Shown in pieces: positions 52,578-60,000 of a DNA stretch of 60,000 nt. This DNA comes from Mesostigma viride. Lineage: Eukaryota; Streptophyta; Mesostigmatophyceae; Mesostigmatales; Mesostigmataceae. A program made the position numbers and the translations under genes. The notes under the pieces are model-generated. The model was not told the DNA's origin. It saw nothing but the letters and a program-made list of their open reading frames with translations, and made no database searches. The stretch covers positions 2,354,040 to 2,414,039 of the forward strand of contig RPFO01000017.1 in the NCBI GenBank assembly GCA_009746045.1, given 5' to 3'. Numbering within the stretch: position 1 is the stretch's first letter; each line of letters starts with the position of its first letter.

Positions 52578-53215
52578 CCAGGCATCGCGCAGGTATACAT
52601 AGCGCGGCAGGTATATATAGCTTTAGCTACGCCATGCCTACAATGGGACCTCCCATGGATGTTGCAGTAAGAATTTAGCCATGCTATGCCTATGCGCATA
52701 GGCGTAGCATGGGAGTTACTCTCTCGCGCAGGGAGTTACTCTCTGCTGAGATGCCATGTGTACACCAGCTATAGCCTAGCCACATACCTTCCACCCCATA
52801 TGTCATGCAGGCCTTCTAGGCCCTCTCCTCAAGCCGCCCTGTGTGCTTGTGCTTGTTTAGGAGGCATGCACCATCATGGCGGTGCAGGTGCACCGCTTGT
52901 GCACCCAGAGCAGGTGATAGTTGTACATCCTCCACCTGCAGGTTGTCGCCCTGATTGTATTACAAACCCATAGATGCCCCTTTCTCAGCTAGGGCTATGT
53001 GTTACATATGCTCCCCACGGAGCTATGATTTTAATTAATTGATTAATTAATACATAGCGGGGCTGGGTGGGCGTGGGGTTGCTCAGGGAGCAGTTGAGAG
53101 CCAAGATCTACGGATCACATGCACAGTAATTCGTATAGCCGTGGCTTGAGATCCAGGCCGACTTTGGCATCCGGGTGTATTAAAGGTTGCGAAGCCACGA
53201 AGGCAGACCTGATCG
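52578..53215. other. Intergenic
   Basis: No gene recognised. GGGAGTTACTCTCT occurs twice near 52710-52745 and an A/T palindromic stretch (TTAATTAATTGATTAATTAA) lies near 53032. Confidence 0.4.
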
Positions 53216-53830
53216 CGTCACTACACGGCGCGTCTCCTTCTCAGACCACTTCTCCCGGCGCCCGCGGACGGGGCGTAGGCAGGTCCAATCAGGGCGTGGG
53301 TGGGGGCGGCGGCGCTCGGGGGCCTGAAGACGTAGGTGCAAGGTTGCAGTGACCATGCGGTGATCCGATGCCACATGCCTTGGGGTGCAGTCAGGGTACG
53401 GGCATCGATGACGGAAGAACGCCAGCACTTGGTATACAGTTGCACACAAGTATGTAGTCCAAGCAAACACACCGCCGGCGGGGCAGTACCGAGCCAGCCG
53501 CCCTGCGCGCGGGGCCCACCACAAAGGTCACTAGCACATCAGGCGGCTTAGCAAACACGGGAATTGGCTGCTGTCAAGTCACACTCATCGAGTGGTTGCT
53601 CAAGGAGGGGGGTGTTGGCATTGCTATCGGTTAGGCGCGGCACGTACATGCAGCCCCCGCGGCCCACGGGCATGCAGGGTCGCATCGGCATCCACCAAGA
53701 TGGCAGCGATGTATTAACGTGGGATCTGTCGCTCAAGTTCGATCAGCAACTGGTTGAAAAACGCTTCGCGGTCTTCGACAGGGTGCCCAGCGTGTGTATG
53801 GGGCATAGTAGCCAACAATGACCGAGAGCA
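53216..53830 (-). pseudogene. LINE apurinic-endonuclease-like domain, many frameshifts
   Basis: On the minus strand, in changing frames: DREAFFNQLLIELERQIPR, then AAILVDADATLHA in the position of the GDFN box, and near the end SDHRMVTATLHLRL, the SDH catalytic box that ends exonuclease-endonuclease-phosphatase domains of LINEs. No single frame covers it. Confidence 0.55.
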
Positions 53831-53959
53831 TAATGGCGGTCCGTCCTTCAAGGGATCGCGGAAAGTGCTCTGAAGGATCCGATTAGAGCAAAGTGTGTAG
53901 CCGGTCCACGAGTTGGCGGCAGCGGTGGGGGAGCAAGCCCACCCCCCCTTGACCCGGCG

Positions 53960-54190
53960 CCATGCCTCAAGAGCTTCTTATGCGTCTCATCCTGAACCGC
54001 CTGCGCACTGCCCTGGACGACCACCTCAGCGAGACTCAGCTCGGCTTCCGTCCAGGCCACAACACAGTACAAGCGCTCTTCGCTATATACTCGCCGCCTC
54101 GTGGAAGAACTGCACCGCCTCCAGCCTGGTGAGTCCCCTCTGCACCTTGTGCTGGTGGATTTCATCAAAGCCTTCGAATCAAAGCAGAGA
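53960..54190 (+). pseudogene. LINE reverse-transcriptase fragment
   Basis: Reads ELLMRLILNRLRTALDDHLS then ETQLGFRPGHNT, followed after a frameshift by RRLVEELHRLQPGESPLHLV then LVDFIKAFES, the classic first conserved blocks of a non-LTR reverse transcriptase (QxGFRPG and the D-x-x-KAFD/E box). The opposite orientation to the endonuclease piece shows they are separate insertions or were rearranged. Confidence 0.75.
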
Positions 54191-54880
54191 AGCGGTTGAT
54201 TGGTAGTACTGCACGGCGGTGTTGAACGGAATTTCCGATCAGCGATGCGGACTTTGCATCTCACGTTGTACATTGAAAAGAGCCCTTGCGTCGCGCTGTG
54301 CTGTGGCGAACTTATTCTCCACGGCCGGATTGCACCGTCGATATGAGCGTCGATGAACCCAACACAAGCCATGTACGAAAAGAAGTAAAAAATGGCGCGC
54401 CGGCAATGGGATGCGATTTTGGTAAGTTACAGAACTTGTAGCCCGGTGACACCGCGTCAAGCACTCCGCAGGTAGTCCGTAAGATAGGGCTCGCGACAAC
54501 TTGACAATTTGAGAACTGGGGACAACCTAGTCGGATCAAAATTTGACCTCTGTTTGGATATACGTAGCAATGAAATAGTCAGATCAAAATTTGACCTCTG
54601 TTTGGATATACATAGAATGCCAGCCACGTGTTGTCCTTTCTGGCCACCCGGATATATCCTGAGTAAGAGCAGCTCATTTACAATTCTAATCAATATTTTG
54701 CACGCTTGAAATCCCTAGCTGCCTGCACTACTCTTTGGCGAGCACCGGGTGGCACATATCACTCCAAACATGTGATGGCTGCATGTATGCAGCCATCAGT
54801 CACTGCTGGTGACGAAATAAGAAAGCCGTGCATGCGCCGCCCCCAGCCCCAGTATGGTGCGCCAGTGCTCAGCAGGCATG
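54191..54880. other. Intergenic, 3' flank of the ARMC6-like gene
   Basis: No gene. Two copies of a 30-bp phrase starting GATCAAAATTTGACC lie at 54534 and 54582. A minus-strand TGTAA at 54678-54682, 200 nt past the stop codon, is a candidate green-algal polyadenylation signal. Confidence 0.45.
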
Positions 54881-55001
54881 CTACGTGTAGTTGTCCAGCC
54901 CCAGATCCCGCAATGCCCCCGATGCGGCGTCTTTGCAAGGTTTGTGGGTCGCCATGGCTTTCCGGATCAAAGGCTCCAGATTTTTCTCCAGCGCAGGCTC
55001 C
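54881..55001 (-). CDS. ARMC6: ARMC6-like protein, terminal exon
   Basis: 121 nt ending in TAG at 54881. The minus-strand acceptor is cgtgcacacag|. It encodes REPALEKNLEPLIRKAMATH then KPCKDAASGALRDLGLDNYT. The EALIRKA..H..C.D.A..ALRDLG pattern is the recognisable C-terminus of ARMC6 (armadillo repeat-containing protein 6). The single base before the first full codon completes the AG left by the upstream exon, giving Arg. Confidence 0.62.
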
Positions 55002-55930
55002 CTGTGTGCACGTGTCCGTCGGAAAACAACAAAACATGCCCAGCCCAGTGGGACCATATGTGGATCAGCATAATAAACGAGATAGCCATTCGCCCCAGTG
55101 TATGTAATCTCTAACGCGTGCCCATTCGTTAGGAAAGGAGATAAACAGATAAAATGGAAAGCAGTGGTCAACGTGCTCTAACCACACCCACGCAGTGAAG
55201 CTGTTGCTTTGACTGATGAGCCACATCAGCAGTGGCAGCAAGGGCAGCAGTGACAAAACTGTGATCATTCACCGTAGGATGACAACGGCAGTCGTGTTGG
55301 TGGGTGACCAAAATGCTGGGATGGCAGTGCCAGCCTGGCGGTAACCGCGGCAACAAAGTGGGCGAGGCCTGGGGGCGTGGGAAGCGCGGAGGTAAATCTT
55401 ATAAAGTTTCCATGAAAGTGGATGTAATCAGAAAAGTTTCCGTGAAAATAAAGGCAACTGCAGCACCTATTTCACTCCCAGGAAAATGCTGGCCGCAGGT
55501 CCCCAGGCGTGCCTGTTCTGATGACCCTCCATGTAGCCTCTCGGCCCCCCTGTTGAAGAGGGTACTACCAGAATTTGGACGCATGACTGGCAGCATGTCC
55601 ATACAGAGTGCCGCAACGAGGCCCTCCCGTGTGCGCGTACAGGTATCCGCGCACAGGTGTTCTGCTAAGCGTGCAGGTATGCCCCAACCCTTCTTGCCAT
55701 GGGTCATGCATGCGGGCCGATTCTAGGGGTGCACGCACCTGTTTGCATGACCACTACCACAGATATGGGGGCGTAGTGTGCACCTGTTGCCAAGGGTATA
55801 AGTGTGCTCGGATACATCATATGAAGGCGTGTGCACCTGTTGTTTGGGTTGTGCGCCTGTTGCTGGTCATCCTACTAGTACAGGTAAATCCCGACCCTTA
55901 TTACCATGGAACCACGGGCGCATCGCACAC
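55002..55930 (-). other. Intron of the ARMC6-like gene
   Basis: Phase-2 intron of 929 bp. Contains several copies of GTGCACCTGTT or GCGCCTGTTG and repeated GTGATG/ACCATGG phrases near 55740-55910. ORFs on both strands here lack homology that I recognise. Confidence 0.5.
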
Positions 55931-56109
55931 CTGTTCTCTGGGTTGCGTGCGACCAGGTTGCGGATGACCATGCACGCCTGCCGCTGCACGCGCGCGGAGC
56001 CGTCCTGCGCGGCCATCACCTCCGCCAGAACGTCGAACGAGGACAGCTCGGCCGCGCGCGCCGCTGCGTCAGGGTTGCGCAGCGTGACGTTTGCAAGCAC
56101 GGCCAGGAC
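55931..56109 (-). CDS. ARMC6: ARMC6-like protein, penultimate exon (armadillo repeat)
   Basis: 179 nt, phase 0 start after ccgctctaccag| and phase 2 end at AACAG|gtgtgc. Encodes VLAVLANVTLRNPDAAARAA then two helices with VQRQACMVIRNLVARNPENR. This is a typical armadillo helix set, and the IRNLVAR-x-x-EN-R phrase directly precedes the terminal segment in ARMC6. Upstream exons were not found to 58.1 kb; they may lie beyond the window or be lost. Confidence 0.65.
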
Positions 56110-56212
56110 CTGGTAGAGCGGTAGGTCCATTTTGGGGGTTGAGAATCATTCACGGCAGAGGTTGCATGGCACAAAGCCACACGTTCATTGGTCGCAGGGG
56201 CCCACCATATAC

Positions 56213-56460
56213 GCAGCGGTGGCTGCATCCTACATGATGGGCCAGAGCGGTGGCTGCATCGTACACGATGGGCAACAGCGGTGGCTGCATCGTACACGAT
56301 GGGCAACAGCGGTGGCTGCATCGTACACGATGGGCAACAGCGGTGGCTGCATCGTACACGATGGGCAACAGCGGTGGCTGCATCGTACACGATGGGCAAC
56401 AGCGGTGGCTGCATCGCACACGATGGGCAACAGCGGTGGCTGCATCGCACACTGTGGGGA
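56213..56460. repeat. 31-bp minisatellite, eight units
   Basis: The unit begins acagcggtggctgcatcg; eight copies, the middle five almost the same, the first and last decayed. It lies in what would be the next upstream intron of the ARMC6-like gene. Because 31 is not a multiple of three and the unit lacks stops, all frames stay open, which explains long ORFs on both strands. Confidence 0.92.
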
Positions 56461-56857
56461 CAGAACAGCGGGAGACGGGGGACAGAGGGCGCGGGGGACA
56501 GGACTCATTGATGGGGCAGGACAATGTGGTGATGTCAAGGGCATAGCCATTGAGGGCAGGGCAGTTTATGGCAGGCTTTACAGGGAAGGCGATCGATGAT
56601 GACTTTGAGTACTGTTAGCAAGATTCCATGGCATGGCCGATGGCAACAAATCTGTAGTAGTGAATACTCAACCAACACCCAAAGCTGTTTTGTCCCTTCG
56701 AACGGGCTCTGGGGAGGTGGATGCTGGGGTTGGGGCGGAGGCGCGGGATGTACCCAAGCGAAAATCAGCAACAAGTGAACAAGCCCCAACGGACGAACGG
56801 CTGTCCAGCCACATCTCATGCCCTGCAGGCACATCTCATGTATACTACTCTACATTA
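56461..56857. other. Possible short first exon on the + strand, otherwise non-coding
   Basis: From ATG at 56633 the + strand encodes about 65 residues of natural-looking hydrophilic sequence (MADGNKSVVVNTQPTPKAVL.., ending near SSHISCPAG). A good ATGG context is the only other support. No homology recognised, and the sequence then runs into a tandem repeat. Confidence 0.2.
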
Positions 56858-57023
56858 ACTACTGTTGTCTTTAGGGTTCCTCTTCTCAATGAATATATTT
56901 ACTTCTGTTGTCTTTAGGGTTCTTCTCAATGAATATATATACTACTGGTGTCTTTAGGGTTCTTCTCAATGAATATATATACTACTGGTGTCTTTAGGGT
57001 TCTTCTTCTCAATGAATATATGT
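56858..57023. repeat. 40-43-bp tandem repeat containing TTTAGGG
   Basis: Four units (43, 40, 40, 43 bp) with GTCTTTAGGGTTC and TCTCAATGAATATAT. Each unit carries one TTTAGGG, the plant-type telomere heptamer. Confidence 0.9.
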
Positions 57024-58127
57024 ATTACTATACATGGCGGGAAAATCCACAAGTGACGCGTGGCAGCTGCAGCGAGAGGTGCATCTGGACCGTGTTGCCT
57101 ACAGCGGTTAGCATAGGCGGTAAAGAGGATAGGGCACACCGCAACTAGTTGAGTTTCATGGGAAGTGAGGAGGGAAACGATTGTCTTTCCCGGGATTCCC
57201 AAGAGTTTGTGGGTAGATCCCTTTCCGACACTGCGTACGATCCGTCCTACCTCGCTTGCAAACCAAGGGTGTGAGAGGGCTGCTCCTATGATCATGCACT
57301 CCAAGGGAATGCACAGGGCCTGGTCGTGTACGAGGCCATGGCAGCACACCATTGAATGCCTAAATACCAAAACTGCCCACCTGCCACGGGTCCAGGCAAC
57401 CCGTTTGTAACCAACCAGTTGTAACCAAGAGGGGATGACAGACGGAGGGGTGGCTACACATGGGCTGATGGGCAGGAACAGGTGAGCCCTAGGCTTTTGG
57501 GAGGCCACTCCGCCTTGGAGGGGCAGGAGGATATGGATTCATTAGTCCTATTGACAGTAGCCCTATTCACTAGTCCTTCGTGCCATGCTCGCCACTGCAC
57601 TGCTCGCCACTGCATGGCTGCACCACCCCGTCCCGCCATACCTTTTTCAGGATGCGTTCATTTGCCCCGTACCTTCCTGGGTTGGAAAATATGCCATACT
57701 GAGCCGCCAAAATACGGGAATACGCGTACCAAACACCGCGGAAAAAACACACGTATTTTTGACAGTACGCGAAGCGGACTTAAAATTTTTCGGGGGTACC
57801 AGCGGGCAGCGCGGTGCTGGCGTTCACTCCCTGTTCGAGATTTTTCTAGAACTAAACGGAAACGGTTCTCTCCATCAAGCGCAGGCCTTACAAAATGTTT
57901 GGCTCAGGGCCTAGGAATAATTAACGTTGATGCAAAACCCAACAATAATGCATTATTATGTCAGCACATGCGAGACGCGCAAGTTCTACGCAGTGAAGGT
58001 GTGAAAAGAGTTGTTGTGCTGCAATATAGCGAGTCGAGGTGCGGTCAGGCTAGTGCGACAGCGATTTTTAGATAGCAGCCACGCATGTGCCCAAGGTCCA
58101 GAGTGGGATCATGAGGTAAAAACGACT
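57024..58127. other. Intergenic
   Basis: ORFs up to 197 codons exist on both strands, but none shows family motifs or convincing coding character. No gene is called. Confidence 0.4.
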
Positions 58128-58261
58128 TTCTATTAACCGTGGAACTCCAAGGTAACCAGACTCTTTATTAAAACAATAAGTAGAGCACATCGGGAAGTGG
58201 CCCTCAACTGGCCATCCTTACCCATGGGAACACTTTATGTCCAAAAAGGCTAGCCTTACCC
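58128..58261 (-). repeat. Split direct repeat B2
   Basis: 134 bp, begins TTCTATTAACCGTGG and ends AGCCTTACCC; repeated with few changes exactly 546 bp away. Confidence 0.88.
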
Positions 58262-58673
58262 CCAAACAGGCAACACACAGGGAGGGCGGGTGGGAAAACA
58301 AAAGAGACCGCCATGAGCTAGGTGAGCAAGCTTTTATCGTGTTTCAAGGCCAACGGCTCTCTACCAACGGCCAGATCCGGCAACGGCCTCTAAACAGTTT
58401 TAGCCGTCAAGTTTTACTTCAGATATTGCTTGTTGCAAACCCGTCCGCAATCACAGATCTGCTAGGAGAACCTAGACGCAAAAATCCGTCGTCAAGGTAC
58501 TCAGCACACCGTCAAGGTATGGGCCGCAACAATTAGGCCATATCTTCCGTAATACTCGTACACTAGAAGCCTAATCAACCTTATTACGATCACATCACCC
58601 AGCTCTATTTCACCTAGCATCAGCGGCTCCCCTTCCGTATCACTATAAAGAAACTATGTTCAGAGAACCCCGA
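58262..58673 (-). repeat. Presumed A2 repeat of the retroelement
   Basis: 412 bp between the B copies. Its partner A1 would be outside the window, so the assignment rests on element architecture. Its end, GAACCCCGATT, also ends the 490-bp block in I copies 3-5. Confidence 0.6.
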
Positions 58674-58807
58674 TTCTATTAACCGTGGAACTCCAGGGTA
58701 ACCAGACTCTTTATTAAAACAATAAGTAGAGCACATCGGGAAGTGGCCCTCAACTGGCCATCCTTACCCATGGGAACACTTTATGTCCAAAAAGGCTAGC
58801 CTTACCC
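58674..58807 (-). repeat. Split direct repeat B1
   Basis: Second copy of the 134-bp B repeat, just downstream of the recombinase stop. Confidence 0.88.
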
Positions 58808-58883
58808 TTACATCCCTCCCTGGCGACCCAAGCCAGGGGCAAAACAAAAACCGGTGGACGCATAAGACAAGAATGAAGGGAAC

Positions 58884-59976
58884 TTAAGAGGAAGGCAGAG
58901 AAAAGACGCTCCGCCAAATGCGCGGGGGGCAGGCGGCGATAGCCCGAACCAGGGCGTCAGGAAGGGTGAGGGCCAAGCTCCGGTGCAATCCCACATAGTG
59001 GGCGACAGTTTTGCTGCTGCGCCAGCGACCCCGATGCTGAATATCAGCCATGCTGCGCTGCCGCAAAAAATCATAGGTAGCCCCCCCATGCCGCAGCCCG
59101 TGAATGGTAAACACCGTGTCGACCCCCAAAGCTTGCGTGGCCTGATGCCAAACCCGGCTGAACTGGGCATAATCGTAAGGGAACACCCGCTCCCAGGCCG
59201 CCTTGCCACGCATACAAGCCCGCAAGAGGGTCTCAGTCATGACATCCTCGATCACCACAGACTGCACCTCCCCCTTAGCCGTCTTAGCTGACATCAACAA
59301 CAAGGCGCCCCGCTGCGAACCCCGCAACCGAACATCAGGCTGCAAGCGCACATGGCCGACCAACAGGTTGAGCGCCTCCGATACCCGCAGGTATTGTTGG
59401 AAAATAACGATGACCATCATAGCCGCACGAGGCTGCCGCTGGAGCACCATAGTACAAGCAAGCGCAAACGCAGCCTCCCATGGAATGGGGGGGGGGCACG
59501 AGGGGGTGCCAACGTGCGCCAGCCAGCCAAAACACTTCGTGCCAAGGCCCAATCCCGCACCTCCCGGGGAAGTACAAATTCAGGCCCATAAGCGCATTGA
59601 CACACAACTGGCGGCTGTAACACCGTGAGTGCGCCCAAGCGACATACTCGCAATAGTATTCCTCTATCGTCAAGCCGCGCAACAAGCTGCCAACCCGACC
59701 CCGCCGGCTCGCCCACCATGCGAAAAAGGACCTAAGACCCCGATGGTAAACCATCAAAGTAGCCGGCTTCACCTTGCCCTCAAGAAGGGTCAAGTAGCTA
59801 GCGCCAAGCCGAGGCCCGGGATTGGGATGAACACCCTCGCGAGTCAAATCGCGGACCCACCCGGCCACCGAGGCAGCCATGGAAAGCCCCCGCGAAGGCC
59901 CATCCGCAGGCTGAAGCTCACTTGGCGTCCAGACCCATTGTGAGCGGCTGCCGGTGACCAACGTAAGAGCGCACAA
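58884..59976 (-). pseudogene. RNase H tail plus tyrosine recombinase, two frameshifts
   Basis: Frame 59335-59976 starts in the last part of RNase H, then has EGVHPNPGP and the N-terminal core-binding helices (KPATLMVYHRGLRSFFAWW). Near 59580 homology moves to another frame (LPREVRDWALARSVLAGWR, LAPPRAPPPFHG) and near 59490, at a G run, to the frame 58884-59552. That frame holds the catalytic domain: Arg in YLRVSEAL (residue 56), H151-x-x-R154 in IHGLRHGGAT, H173 in QHRGRW and the nucleophile Tyr186 in AHYVGLHR. All catalytic residues are present, but the protein is broken by the frameshifts (real decay or homopolymer errors). Confidence 0.8.
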
Positions 59977-60000
59977 CCGGCGGCATTGCTTGTTTAACCG

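Larger units (their letters stand above)
58128..60000 (-). mobile_element. Ngaro/PAT/Kangaroo-type tyrosine-recombinase retrotransposon, 3' part
   Basis: On the minus strand the order is: end of an RNase H domain (WTPSELQPADGPSRG), a tyrosine recombinase, then B1 (58674-58807), A2 (58262-58673) and B2 (58128-58261). This order matches the split direct repeats of Ngaro/PAT/Kangaroo elements within the DIRS order. The matching A1, Gag and reverse transcriptase should lie beyond 60000. Confidence 0.8.

Noticed and set aside
55214-55255. Possible hammerhead ribozyme (CTGATGA followed by a GCCAC/GTGGC stem)
   Set aside because: The required GAAA after the second stem is absent (AGCAAGG instead) and no matching third stem was found.
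56132-56599. ORFs of 98-155 codons over the minisatellite
   Set aside because: Periodic translation of a 31-bp repeat in every frame on both strands.
57482-58075. 197-codon + strand ORF
   Set aside because: No motif, low-complexity start, and overlapping ORFs in other frames. Not enough to call a gene.
1-60000. CRISPR arrays, rRNA and tRNA genes
   Set aside because: Repeats here are exon units, minisatellites and element termini. No spaced short palindromic array, cloverleaf with A and B boxes, or rRNA core was seen.

Overview
The window looks like nuclear DNA of a green alga, most likely a chlorophyte. The evidence is long introns with GT...AG borders, a secreted-type protein ending in an algal/plant root-cap (vWD-like) domain, an ARMC6-like gene, a Ngaro/PAT/Kangaroo-type tyrosine-recombinase retroelement, a LINE family with traces of two endonuclease types, and an internally deleted Copia element. 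No rRNA, tRNA, CRISPR array or bacterial operon was seen. The species cannot be named from the sequence.

From about 1 to 50.75 kb the + strand carries one very long split gene whose 5' end lies outside the window. Its main part is a tandem array of 28 homologous small exons, usually 117 nt, all flanked by phase-1 introns, each encoding one 39-residue module with four cysteines (C-x12-C-x6-C-x15-C). Exon plus intron make a unit of about 0.8 kb. Units are grouped into higher-order blocks marked by five copies of an intronic insert ('I', near 2.4, 11.8, 18.0, 27.8 and 33.6 kb) and two copies of an unknown transposon-like element ('E', 8.5 and 23.3 kb). After exon 28 come exon 29 (43159-43883) and exon 30 (50404-50751); together they encode a root-cap/vWD-like C-terminal region. 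Phases match at every junction, so the product would be a secreted, disulfide-rich tandem-module protein with a vWD-like tail.

The large introns hold mobile DNA: a 3,340-bp deleted Copia element with a 5-bp target duplication (4995-8334); a long inverted repeat with 2.3-kb arms (38.6-40.9 and 46.3-49.4 kb) with exon 29 in its loop; a 736-bp insert with LINE 3' sequence and a 15-bp target duplication; a solo end of a tyrosine-recombinase element (49.6-50.0 kb); and two extreme G-rich tracts.

From 50.75 to 60 kb lie decayed LINE pieces on both strands, two minisatellites, the last two visible exons of an ARMC6-like gene on the minus strand (54881-56109), and at 58.1-60 kb the 3' part of a tyrosine-recombinase retrotransposon with split direct repeats.

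The most interesting signal is in the exon array. In at least two pairs of duplicated blocks the intron flanks are nearly identical while the 117-nt exon between them differs at many sites, synonymous ones included, and the variants recur as a mosaic in other exons. This suggests sequence exchange focused on exons.
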